The notes under the pieces were generated by a model. That model made no database searches. It was not told where the DNA came from and worked only from the letters and a program-made list of their open reading frames with translations. Below, piece by piece: positions 8,320 through 16,220 of a DNA stretch of 64,000 nucleotides. The stretch is from positions 1-64,000 of the forward strand of contig CABMIB010000103.1 in the NCBI GenBank assembly GCA_902386135.1, given 5' to 3'. The DNA comes from an uncultured archaeon. Its GTDB lineage: Archaea > Halobacteriota > Methanosarcinia > Methanosarcinales > Methanoperedenaceae. The first letter of the stretch is position 1; every line of letters begins with the position of its first letter. A program made the translations under genes and the position numbers.

Positions 8320-9330
8320 CTAATAGGTCGTCTTTTTATTCATACTCTTTCCCAACCCCTTTAACACACTCAGAGCCTGCTTCAGCCCGATCTTCATCCC
8401 GGCCCTCCGGGCATTGTTCTTAAACACCCATGCATCGCCAAATCCGGGTTTTTCACCCCTGTGTATCTTATCAACAACACGGCGCTCGTTCTTCATCCAT
8501 TTGAACTCATGCAATATCGAATGGGTATATTTCTCAGGATCGTCCCGGTGCTGCACCAGGAGCTGTGCGCTTTTCATGCCAGGCACGATACCGTCGCCGG
8601 CCAGGGAACCTACGCAGCCTATTGCTTCACCGATTCCCCACACAGGCACGCTGCCGCCTTGAATTGTTATATTATCCACGAAAGGTGTTGAATGGTGCGG
8701 GCATGTGATGCGTATCTTGCCTTCGCAGGCGCAAACCGTATGGCTATCTCGCTTCCATATTTTGCATATCTCTGAAAGCGCATGGAACGAGGATTCATTG
8801 ATGCTCCCGTAGCCAACATGATAGGCGTTATCCGATAGCGGGAAACACCAGGCGTAGCCTATGTAGCCAAGACTGACCCGGTTACCGAGTGGTTTATCGC
8901 TGCGCACGCGGCTCTGCGCACATAGCAGCACGAGGTCATTCTCTATGGGCGGCAGATATGCACGCGAAGTACCCGTTGCGTCGATTACCCTGTCATACTT
9001 CGTTGTATTTAATGTAGTATAATAGACCGCAGCACCCTTAAGCAGATCGCTGATCAGGCGGGGCTTATTGAACGTCACTATATCCACCTTTATCTCGGTC
9101 CCGTCTATTATAACGTGGTCAAGATGCTGCAAAATATAATTCTCCGGCTCCATGTCCACTTGCTTAAGTAACTCGTTGAACCCTGCCGTAGCTCCCCACG
9201 CACAGGGAGAAATGCCGCATTTTGTCGTATGCTGATGATCGTATATTTGTATCTCATCCCTGCTCTCGTTTTGTAAGAGCCTGTACAGGTATGCTCCTGC
9301 TATTCCTGCCCCGGCTATGGCTATTTTCAT
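8320..9330 (-). CDS. FAD-dependent oxidoreductase, geranylgeranyl-reductase-like
   Basis: The N-terminal KIAIAGAGIAGAYLYRLL is a Rossmann FAD-binding motif, DRVIDATGTSRAYL is a second nucleotide-contact region, and GCVGSLAGDGIVPGMKSA matches the conserved GD motif of geranylgeranyl reductase and other aromatic-hydroxylase-type flavoproteins. At 336 residues it is shorter than archaeal lipid reductases (about 390-400). The ATG at 9330 is preferred because GGAAGTGA stands five bases upstream; a GTG nine bases earlier is the alternative. The ABC ATPase and permease follow in the same operon, which suggests a role in making or exporting a lipid or isoprenoid compound; that is inference. Confidence 0.75.
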   Translation of the reverse strand: MKIAIAGAGIAGAYLYRLLQNESRDEIQIYDHQHTTKCGISPCAWGATAGFNELLKQVDMEPENYILQHLDHVIIDGTEIKVDIVTFNKPRLISDLLKGAAVYYTTLNTTKYDRVIDATGTSRAYLPPIENDLVLLCAQSRVRSDKPLGNRVSLGYIGYAWCFPLSDNAYHVGYGSINESSFHALSEICKIWKRDSHTVCACEGKIRITCPHHSTPFVDNITIQGGSVPVWGIGEAIGCVGSLAGDGIVPGMKSAQLLVQHRDDPEKYTHSILHEFKWMKNERRVVDKIHRGEKPGFGDAWVFKNNARRAGMKIGLKQALSVLKGLGKSMNKKTTY

Positions 9331-9429
9331 AATTGTCACTTCCGGATTATTTAAATGTCCCCTTCATGATATCCCCTGCACCTATTTTATTATAAACTGA
9401 TTGCAGAAAAACCTTTGGAATATGCCTAA

Positions 9430-9456
9430 TTATATATGTTTATAAAACATATATAA
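9430..9456. promoter_or_regulatory. 27-bp perfect palindrome over a TATA-like box, upstream of the kinase-like gene
   Basis: Two perfect 12-base arms, TTATATATGTTT and AAACATATATAA, surround the spacer ATA. The centre reads TTTATAAAA, a good archaeal TATA box, and it lies 24-50 bp upstream of the GTG at 9480 and about 100 bp upstream of the divergent FAD gene. A dimeric repressor bound here would block TBP. This is inferred from the symmetry alone. Confidence 0.55.
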
Positions 9457-9479
9457 ACCGGGCAAGATAGCATGCGGGA

Positions 9480-10214
9480 GTGGTAGATATTGGTATCATC
9501 CGTTATTTTAAAAGAAGTGCAGAAGGCTACCTGAATGTAATTGAGCGCAGGTATGATGAGAAAAAGGGCAGGTATATCAGGAAAAGATTTTATAATGGCT
9601 TTCTTGCGAACTGCTATTCCAACTTTATTACAATAATGGAAGCTGTTCCTCACGGTCTTTTGCCGGGATCAGGTAAAAGCAGGAAGCGCACTGAAGTAAA
9701 GAGATACAAAGAGTTCAATAAACGCGGCTTTCCGGCTCCCAGATTGCTTGAGGACGGGGAGGATTATATCGATATTGAGTATGTCGAAATGGTCGAGTTA
9801 TCAAGAGTTCTAAGAGATATTAACGAAAGCAAACAGAAGAAACTGGAACTTATTAGAATGGCTGCCGCTGAGATGAGAAAAATCCATGACGCAGGTTTTA
9901 ACCTGGGTGATACAAATGTACATAACATAGCATATACGCCTGAAGGAAGGATCGTATTCTTTGATTTTGAGCACCGGCTTATAAAAGAGAGCGGGGAAAA
10001 AGATTATTCAACGTTCGCAAGAAGTGCTGCATATGAAGTACCGGATGCTTCGGATGTAAAGGATGTTTTGAAAAGCATAGCACAGGGATATGGTGAAGAC
10101 CTGACGCGGAAAATAAGTATAGTACCATACACCTACCTTGTTTTTCTTGCAGAAAACAAATTGGGAAGCCTGCATGAACTGATCAAGGCGAAAAGATATG
10201 GACTTAAGAATTAG
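9480..10214 (+). CDS. WaaP/Kdo-kinase-like small kinase domain protein
   Basis: This 244-residue soluble protein has the catalytic loop of the eukaryotic-like kinase fold in the short form seen in Kdo kinase/WaaP and RIO-type proteins: GFNLGDTNVHNIAY (HxDxxxxN equivalent, GDTNVHN) near residue 140, followed by the metal-binding FFDFEHR near residue 160. An upstream RKRFYNGFL and ETEVKRYKEF region could provide the ATP-contact Lys and Glu. The GTG at 9480 is taken with a CGGGA close upstream. A sugar or lipid-sugar kinase is likely but the substrate is unknown. The gene stands alone behind a palindromic promoter. Confidence 0.6.
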   Translation: MVDIGIIRYFKRSAEGYLNVIERRYDEKKGRYIRKRFYNGFLANCYSNFITIMEAVPHGLLPGSGKSRKRTEVKRYKEFNKRGFPAPRLLEDGEDYIDIEYVEMVELSRVLRDINESKQKKLELIRMAAAEMRKIHDAGFNLGDTNVHNIAYTPEGRIVFFDFEHRLIKESGEKDYSTFARSAAYEVPDASDVKDVLKSIAQGYGEDLTRKISIVPYTYLVFLAENKLGSLHELIKAKRYGLKN

Positions 10215-10322
10215 ATGGTCACATGTGCAAAAAAAAGGCTGTGATGTCCGGGATTCACAAAAGAATCACACAGAGCCTTATGTAGGTGTGTAATGAAACA
10301 CATAGAAAACTGAAGGTGAAGT

Positions 10323-10913
10323 GTGAAAGGACTAATTATAATCATACTGATTTTATCAATAGTTCTGGTTTATTATTCAGGCGGTGTTGTTATGAAGGAT
10401 GGAAAGTTGAGCTTGGATTACCAGACCATGGTGAAAAAGCTCTCAACGACATATCATAACATGACAGGAGAACTCTCCAAAGCCGTTCAGGGCATTTCGG
10501 GGAGCGTATCACTTTCGAAGCCCCCTCCAGACTATGAACTTCAGGTAACAGGGGTCAAATATCTTAAAGATTGTATCCAGGTATCGATCGATAAAAGGGA
10601 TTCATGTATTTTAGTCAGTCTTGAGATGAGGAACAATCACAGTGAGCGTATAGATTTTGAGATGATGGGTAAAGCTATTGTCACAAAAGATGGAAGACAG
10701 CTTGAAAGGTATGGCGGGCTGTATAACACCAAAGAATTGAACGGTTTATGCGACACCGATGTTTATTATAAGGTATTCCCCGGCGCACGCACGGTCACTG
10801 GCATGTGTTTCCCGATGGTCGGTAAAGGCGATGAGCCAGTACTGTATATTAAGATGTCAGCCAATGGGAAATGGAAAGAGCATAATTTTGATCTGATGCC
10901 GTATATTTCTTAG
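10323..10913 (+). CDS. Membrane-anchored extracellular protein, DUF4352-like
   Basis: The 196-residue product starts with one membrane span (LIIIILILSIVLVYYSGG) and then runs outside the cell. Residues 75-195 form a beta-rich domain with ILVSLEMRNNHSERIDFEM and a late FPMVGKG stretch, similar to DUF4352/telokin-like domains that carry a conserved strand about normal-ligand interactions; the match is weak. Four Cys residues in the outer domain may pair. The GTG at 10323 follows GAAGGTGAA closely, a strong ribosome binding site. No function can be assigned. Confidence 0.55.
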   Translation: MKGLIIIILILSIVLVYYSGGVVMKDGKLSLDYQTMVKKLSTTYHNMTGELSKAVQGISGSVSLSKPPPDYELQVTGVKYLKDCIQVSIDKRDSCILVSLEMRNNHSERIDFEMMGKAIVTKDGRQLERYGGLYNTKELNGLCDTDVYYKVFPGARTVTGMCFPMVGKGDEPVLYIKMSANGKWKEHNFDLMPYIS

Positions 10914-11348
10914 GATATGTACAGGTAATAACAACCATAATCATAAAAAAGAAACGTATAACCGGACAATAAGTTGTTACAGAATCTGGGATATATCCTG
11001 AAAAGGAGCGCCTGAAGTAAAAAAAGTTGAGATATCCGGGTCAGAAATGAAATAGAGAGGCTCCGGGTATTAAAGGTTCCCAATATCGAAATAATATTAG
11101 ATTAAAGTACTGCCGTCATCTTTCTAATTTAACCTGCTGCTACATACGGTTACATCTAAAAAACAGCATCTTTTGACTGTTGGCAAACGGTGCTAACGAC
11201 ATTTATTATTTTGTCACTTAAAACAATAAATTAAGTTAGGGGTTAGTAGATTCTATCGTCAGCCACGTTTTAACCTCTAACCCTCAAACTTATGAAGCCC
11301 CGGTAATTACAGCCACTTTGCAAAGTCCGAAACGCAAAGGGGGAAACC
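10914..11348. other. Convergent intergenic region without a gene
   Basis: These 435 bp separate the 3' ends of two convergent genes, so no promoter is needed here. I see no coding frame with a ribosome binding site. An imperfect inverted repeat AGGGGTTAG / CTCTAACCCT lies around 11237-11285, and a more GC-rich patch at 11290-11345 can fold with CTTTGC and GCAAAG arms. A small RNA is possible but not supported further. Confidence 0.4.
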
Positions 11349-12119
11349 TTAAGGTTGGACTACAAACCAGGAATTAATTATACCTTGACCATTTGTATCC
11401 CCGCGTTTTGTGTCGTTAGCAAAATAGTACAGTGGCATTTCTTTATAAGTTGTTTGTTTTGATCCTTCGCTATTGGTTATAACGCCGAAATCAGAAGTAT
11501 TCATGATAGATGGTGCGACAATATTATCAGTATAGAACACAGGCCAGGTCTTCAGGCAGGCACCTTTGCAATTGCTCACGCCCGGCGTATCTTTAGTAAA
11601 CTTATATAGGGTACTCCCTCTTGCATCGACTATGAATGTCAGATTATCTTTATTGGCGATAAAAACTGTATATGGTTTGGCGATAAACCATGCTTTATTC
11701 ACTCCTTCTCCTTTAGTATCGCCTGGATTTACATCACTGGAGAAATAGTATAACGGCCATCCTTTGTATGTGGTTTGTTTCGTTCCATCACCTCTTGTGA
11801 TCGTTCCAAAATCAGAAGAGTTAAGTCCGGAAGAGACCGATATTTTTTCCTGGTAAAAAATAGGCCATATATTAAGACACCCACCGGTGCATTTGCTGTC
11901 TCCCGTAACATCATTTGCAAACAGATAAAGAGTATTTCCTTTGCTGTCCACGAGATAATTTCCTGCAGAGAGTTTTACTGCAGGTTGTCCTACTGTAGGC
12001 TGTCCTGCAGGTGTTTGTTGTGCTGGCGTTTGTTGGGCGGTTGGTTGTTGAGTGCAACCACTGACAATTAAAATAGCTAATATTCCGAATACGACTAAAA
12101 ATGAAAAACTTTCTTTCAT
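11349..12119 (-). CDS. Lipoprotein with two COG4315-type secreted repeats
   Basis: A signal peptide ends in the lipobox IVSGC at residue 17-21, followed by a Gln/Thr/Pro-rich linker (TPAQQTPAGQPT). Two tandem domains follow, each with the pattern GNTLYLFANDVTGDSKCTGGCLNIWP then GWPLYYFSSDVNPGDTKGEG, and in copy two GSTLYKFTKDTPGVSNCKGACLKTWP. Each has a Cys pair (CxxxC) and an FGxIT...GxKQTTYKG strand. This is the secreted repeat of unknown function (PF03640, COG4315). The ATG at 12119 is chosen because GGGGTGA lies five bases upstream and the signal peptide starts there; an upstream ATG at 12176 adds an unlikely tail. It is probably anchored on the outer face of the cell membrane; redox or metal roles have been guessed for the family only. 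Confidence 0.8.
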   Translation of the reverse strand: MKESFSFLVVFGILAILIVSGCTQQPTAQQTPAQQTPAGQPTVGQPAVKLSAGNYLVDSKGNTLYLFANDVTGDSKCTGGCLNIWPIFYQEKISVSSGLNSSDFGTITRGDGTKQTTYKGWPLYYFSSDVNPGDTKGEGVNKAWFIAKPYTVFIANKDNLTFIVDARGSTLYKFTKDTPGVSNCKGACLKTWPVFYTDNIVAPSIMNTSDFGVITNSEGSKQTTYKEMPLYYFANDTKRGDTNGQGIINSWFVVQP

Positions 12120-12457
12120 TGACTTCACCCCAATAACCAATCTGTTAAAACTTGTTAATATGTTTTTGCTTTTCAACTGTTTATCCTGAAAACATTTATC
12201 TTACCGATTACGGAACAATAATAAAACTCGTTAGTGACACGAGACAAAAAGGCGGCTGCACACCTGGAAAAGGAACATATTGCTGGGGTCGAATTCTCAG
12301 CGAAAATATGGGAAAATTGTTTGTAGAACTTCATTCTTTAAACCCGGAAATGGAATTGCTTTATTTTACCAGAAGCAGATTAATTATATTAGTAAGCCAA
12401 AAGATTTAAGCTGGATGCTGAATTTGCTGGATTTAATCTGAGAAGGAGAACGGATAG
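12120..12457. other. Intergenic region between the lipoprotein gene and hsdM
   Basis: This 338-bp stretch carries the divergent promoters of the lipoprotein gene and hsdM. The immediate hsdM leader has GGAG nine to ten bases before its ATG. An open frame on the plus strand (12152-12409) has no ribosome binding site or recognisable domain, and I do not call it a gene. Confidence 0.4.
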
Positions 12458-14176
12458 ATGGTAAATGTTAAGGAGAATGCTAATTTTATCTGGGAAATTG
12501 CAGACCTTTTACGAGGCGACTATAAGCAATCGGACTATGGCAAAGTGATACTGCCTCTTACAGTTTTAAGGCGGCTCGATTGTGTATTGGAACCGACAAA
12601 ACAAAAAGTTCTGGACTATTTGCCTAAAATCACCAATATGAATATCCAGAACATAGACCCTGTTCTTAACAACATTGCAGGTTTCAACTTCCACAATAAA
12701 AGCAAATTTGATTTTGAGAAATTAAAAGCAGATCCAAATAATATTGCTGCCAATCTGAATAATTACATCAACGGTTTTTCTGCAAGTGCAAGAGAAATCA
12801 TAGATTATTTCAGCTTCACTGAGCAGATTGCGAAACTGGATGAAGCGGATCTGCTTTATATGATTGTCAAGCGGTTTGGCGAAATCGACCTGCATCCTAA
12901 TAAAGTAAGCAATCTGGAGATGGGATACATCTTTGAAGAACTTATAAGAAGGTTTTCCGAGTTATCCAATGAAACGGCAGGAGAGCACTTTACACCAAGA
13001 GAAGTGATCCGGCTGATGGTCAATCTGCTTTTTGTGAACGACAGGGAAATCTTAACTAAACAGGGTATTGTAAGAACGCTGTATGACCCTGCCAGCGGGA
13101 CAGGCGGAATGCTATCCATAGCAGAAGAATACCTGCGTGAACTTAATCCTGATGCCAGGCTGGAAGTATTCGGGCAGGAAGTTAATCCCGAATCTTATGC
13201 GATCTGTAAATCTGATATGCTTATCAAAGGGCAAAACGCTTCTAACATAAAATTCGGGAATTCGTTTACCAATGATGGTCTGGAGAACGAAAAGTTTGAT
13301 TATATGCTATCTAACCCGCCATTTGGCGTTGAGTGGAAGAAGGTTGAAAAGCAGGTCAAAGACGAGCACGAAAAAAGAGGTTTTGCAGGGCGCTTCGGCG
13401 CCGGACTGCCGAGGATAAGCGACGGCTCTTTTTTGTTCTTGCAGCACATGATCTCCAAAATGAAACCCGCAAACGGCGGCTCACGTATTGGGATTGTTTT
13501 TAACGGGTCGCCTCTGTTTACTGGCGGCGCAGGAAGCGGAGAAAGTGAAATCAGAAAATGGATTATTGAAAATGACATGCTGGAAGCCATTATCGCGATG
13601 CCTGAGCAATTATTTTATAACACAGGCATTTTCACCTACATCTGGATAGTAACTAACCGAAAAGCCAGAGCGAGAAAAGGAAAAATCCAGTTGATAAACG
13701 CTATTGGCTTTTACAATAAAATGTCAAGAAGCCTTGGTAATAAGCGCAACGAAATAGGCGAAAGTCATATTGGAACAATCACTAAAATCTATGGTGATTT
13801 TAAGGAGAATGAGTTTTCGAAGATTTTTGATAATGAAGATTTTGGCTACTGGCAGATTACGGTTGAACGACCTTTGAAAGATGAGAGCGGTAATATAATG
13901 AAAGATAGCAAGGGTAAGCTCAAACCGGACGCCGATTTAAGAGATAGCGAGAGAGTGCCGCTTAAGGAAGATATCCAGACCTATTTTAAGAGGGAAGTAT
14001 TACCGCATGTGCCTGATGCCTGGATGGATAGCAGTAAAACAAAAAAGGGTTATGAGATTAACTTTACGAAGTATTTCTATAAATATAAGCCGCTGCGGAG
14101 TCTTGCTGAGATAAGGGCGGATATTCTGGCGCTGGAAAAAGAGACTGATGGTTTGTTAAGAAAGGCGATAGAGTGA
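12458..14176 (+). CDS. hsdM: Type I restriction-modification DNA methyltransferase subunit
   Basis: HsdM transfers a methyl group from S-adenosylmethionine to N6 of adenine in the target chosen by HsdS. The N-terminal FIWEIADLLRGDYKQSDYGKV is the HsdM_N helical domain; the SAM site YDPASGTGGM is near residue 210 and the catalytic LSNPPFG near residue 286. A long C-terminal part (residues 450-570) includes an insert rich in charged residues that is common in archaeal and bacterial forms of about 570 residues. It heads an operon with a 40-codon ORF and hsdS; hsdR lies 3.6 kb further on, beyond an opposite-strand ATPase gene. Confidence 0.95.
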   Translation: MVNVKENANFIWEIADLLRGDYKQSDYGKVILPLTVLRRLDCVLEPTKQKVLDYLPKITNMNIQNIDPVLNNIAGFNFHNKSKFDFEKLKADPNNIAANLNNYINGFSASAREIIDYFSFTEQIAKLDEADLLYMIVKRFGEIDLHPNKVSNLEMGYIFEELIRRFSELSNETAGEHFTPREVIRLMVNLLFVNDREILTKQGIVRTLYDPASGTGGMLSIAEEYLRELNPDARLEVFGQEVNPESYAICKSDMLIKGQNASNIKFGNSFTNDGLENEKFDYMLSNPPFGVEWKKVEKQVKDEHEKRGFAGRFGAGLPRISDGSFLFLQHMISKMKPANGGSRIGIVFNGSPLFTGGAGSGESEIRKWIIENDMLEAIIAMPEQLFYNTGIFTYIWIVTNRKARARKGKIQLINAIGFYNKMSRSLGNKRNEIGESHIGTITKIYGDFKENEFSKIFDNEDFGYWQITVERPLKDESGNIMKDSKGKLKPDADLRDSERVPLKEDIQTYFKREVLPHVPDAWMDSSKTKKGYEINFTKYFYKYKPLRSLAEIRADILALEKETDGLLRKAIE

Positions 14177-14295
14177 TTACGGTTCCGAAGAAAAAAGTGA
14201 ACGGATTCTTCCATGTTGAATTGGATATTTCTGAGGAAGAAATTGATGAAATCTTGATCGACAGTTCCATTGAATTAACCGAATCTGGTGAATAA
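14173..14295 (+). CDS. Small acidic protein coupled to hsdM
   Basis: A 40-codon frame starts with GTG at 14173 inside the last codons of hsdM (the stop TGA overlaps it) and ends with TAA at 14295. The product, MITVPKKKVNGFFHVELDIS and onwards, is basic at the start and acidic at the end (SEEEIDEILIDSSIELTE). Such overlap suggests translational coupling. I know no family; it could be a small accessory or control protein of the restriction system, or a chance frame. Confidence 0.4.
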   Translation: MITVPKKKVNGFFHVELDISEEEIDEILIDSSIELTESGE

Positions 14296-14501
14296 TTTGA
14301 AGTCAAGCGCAAGAACTAAAGCATTTTGTACATACATAAATTCTTTAAATAGTATTCGTTTTCCAGAATTGAAAAAACAGCAGATAAATGCAGATTTTAT
14401 TACACAAACACTATATTACTACAGTCCCGGCGCTTCACAGAAGCCGATGCAACCAAAAGCGCACACTATCCCCCATATGCTTAATGGGGGAATGAAAAAC
14501 A

Positions 14502-14533
14502 AACCGCAGATAAACGCAGATGAACGCAGATTA
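14502..14533. repeat. Dispersed CGCAGAT-type repeat, half copy
   Basis: Three tandem units of the type NAACGCAGAT (ACCGCAGAT, AAACGCAGAT, GAACGCAGAT) form a periodic block. An inverted, diverged copy lies at 16145-16176 beyond hsdS, so the two half-copies flank the specificity gene. A separate short hairpin, CCCCCAT/ATGGGGG, lies just upstream at 14470-14490. Confidence 0.65.
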
Positions 14534-14545
14534 ATTGCACTGAAA

Positions 14546-14564
14546 CACCGCAAAAAACGCAAAG
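14546..14564. repeat. Dispersed CGCAAAG-type repeat, partial copy
   Basis: CACCGCAAA followed by ACGCAAAG matches one arm of the CGCAAAG palindromes at 30733-30803 and 58968-59039. It has no partner arm here. Confidence 0.5.
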
Positions 14565-14611
14565 CAGAGCAGGAAGATATAAATTCTTATAATAAAAAAT
14601 CTGGAAACAAT

Positions 14612-14691
14612 ATTAACAACGAACTGGTACGAACTGAAACGAACTCACGTCATTCAGAGTTCGTACGAGTTAGTTTTAGTTCGTTGTTAAT
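14612..14691. repeat. 80-bp imperfect palindrome between hsdM and hsdS
   Basis: Two 34-base arms (14612-14645 and 14658-14691) agree at 27 positions and enclose a 12-base loop. The outer 14 bases of each arm, ATTAACAACGAACT and its complement, match perfectly, and ACGAACT occurs several times. It could be a small mobile palindrome or a strong RNA hairpin that lowers transcription into hsdS. Confidence 0.7.
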
Positions 14692-14727
14692 CGATTGTCA
14701 AGGAATCCCGGCGGCGCCGGAGGCATC

Positions 14728-16071
14728 ATGACAAGCACCGCCCGCAGTTGGAAGCCCTACCCTGCGTACAAGGATTCGGGCGTGGAGTGGCTGGGGAAGG
14801 TGCCGGAGCATTGGGAAATGAAGAAAGTAAAATGGATTTTTAAAGTTATAAATGGTTCTACACCTAAGACTGGAAGTTCAGAGTATTGGGATGGTGATAT
14901 TACGTGGGTTACTCCCGACGATCTTGGACAACTTCATTCCGATACAATCTATGAAAGTGCTCGAAAAATAACTGAATCGGGGTATAAAAATTGTGGGACA
15001 ACATTAGTTCCTGCTGGAAGTTTAATTCTCTCCACACGCGCGCCAATTGGGCATTTAGCCATTGCAGGCACTGATTTATGCACTAATCAAGGATGCAGAG
15101 CGCTTGTTTTTAAACATAGTGATATTACGCGATATTTCTATTACCAATTGTTAATTGCACATTCTGAACTGGAGTCATGGGGACAAGGTTCTACATTTCG
15201 GGAATTGAGTAAAAGCAAACTTGAATCAATTGAATTGGTTTCAACACAAATCGAAGAACAGCGCGCCATCGCCCTCTACCTTGACGACCGTACCCAAAAA
15301 ATAGACTCCCTTATCGAGAAAAAACAAAAGCTGATCGAACTGCTAAAAGAAGAGCGCGCCGCCGTCATCAACCAGGCGGTCACAAAAGGGCTTGACCCGG
15401 GCGCGCCGATGAGGGATTCAGGGGTGGAGTGGCTGGGGGAGGTACCGAAGCATTGGGAAGTGAAGAAAATCAAACATATCTCCAATATAATTTCTAAAGG
15501 TACCACCCCATCAACCATTGGTAAAGATGTTAAGGATTCTGGTCGTATTCGATTTTTAAAAGCTGAAAATATAAATAAGAATCAAATTTCGTTCTCACTA
15601 GGATATTTTATAGATGACGAGACTAATAATATTCTTAAAAGGTCACAGTTGAAGGAGAATGATATTCTTTTTGTAATTGCTGGTGCTACGATAGGAAAAG
15701 TTGCCATACTAAAAATTGAACATTTACCAGCAAATACAAATCAAGCGGTGAGTTTCATTAGATTAAATAATTTTGGCAATGTAAAATTTACTTGGTTTTG
15801 GCTTCAATCTACTAGGATTAATGAATTAACGTGGTTAGATGCAGTTCAATCTGCACAACCGAATTTATCTATGGAAAGGCTTGGTAATTTTAATATCCCA
15901 TACCCACAATTAGAGGAACAGAAGGAAATAGTTAATTTCATCGAGTCCGAAACTGCAAGAATAGACCACACCATTACCAAAATCGAAAAAGAAATAGAAC
16001 TCTTACAAGAATACCGCACAGCCTTAATTTCAGAAGTCGTAACAGGTAAAATCGATGTAAGAGATGATTGA
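14728..16071 (+). CDS. hsdS: Type I restriction-modification specificity subunit
   Basis: HsdS recognises the two halves of the target sequence and bridges the M and R subunits. The 447-residue protein has two target-recognition domains, each introduced by a near-repeat: KDSGVEWLGKVPEHWEMKK at residue 13 and RDSGVEWLGEVPKHWEVKK near residue 230. Each ends in a helical spacer (IEEQRAIALYLDD...IEKKQKLIELLKEER and LEEQKEIVNFIESETARIDH). The ATG at 14728 has GGAGG six bases upstream. The near-identical DNA at about 14764-14832 and 15409-15477 could allow recombination between recognition domains. Flanking repeat copies on both sides fit an exchangeable cassette. Confidence 0.93.
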   Translation: MTSTARSWKPYPAYKDSGVEWLGKVPEHWEMKKVKWIFKVINGSTPKTGSSEYWDGDITWVTPDDLGQLHSDTIYESARKITESGYKNCGTTLVPAGSLILSTRAPIGHLAIAGTDLCTNQGCRALVFKHSDITRYFYYQLLIAHSELESWGQGSTFRELSKSKLESIELVSTQIEEQRAIALYLDDRTQKIDSLIEKKQKLIELLKEERAAVINQAVTKGLDPGAPMRDSGVEWLGEVPKHWEVKKIKHISNIISKGTTPSTIGKDVKDSGRIRFLKAENINKNQISFSLGYFIDDETNNILKRSQLKENDILFVIAGATIGKVAILKIEHLPANTNQAVSFIRLNNFGNVKFTWFWLQSTRINELTWLDAVQSAQPNLSMERLGNFNIPYPQLEEQKEIVNFIESETARIDHTITKIEKEIELLQEYRTALISEVVTGKIDVRDD

Positions 16072-16144
16072 TAAAATAATCCCACATAATTTCATATTAT
16101 CTAAAGAAAATATAACTTCATATGAATGCTGTCACCCGCTAACA

Positions 16145-16176
16145 AATCCGTGTTTATCTGCGCTCATCCGCGGTTA
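16145..16176. repeat. Dispersed CGCAGAT-type repeat, inverted half copy
   Basis: On the minus strand it reads AACCGCGGAT GAGCGCAGAT AAACACGGATT, the same three-unit pattern as at 14502-14533 with about six or seven substitutions. The opposite orientation gives a 1.6-kb inverted pair around hsdS. Confidence 0.6.
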
Positions 16177-16220
16177 AAATTTTCTCAATATGTTATAAGG
16201 ATATATTGATAAACCCTTTT

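Noticed and set aside
12152-12409. 85-codon plus-strand frame before hsdM
   Set aside because: No ribosome binding site, no recognisable fold, and it overlaps the promoter region of the lipoprotein gene.
14288-14731. 147-codon plus-strand frame between hsdM and hsdS
   Set aside because: It is made of repeat DNA (CGCAGAT, CGCAAAG and the 80-bp palindrome) and has no RBS or domain.
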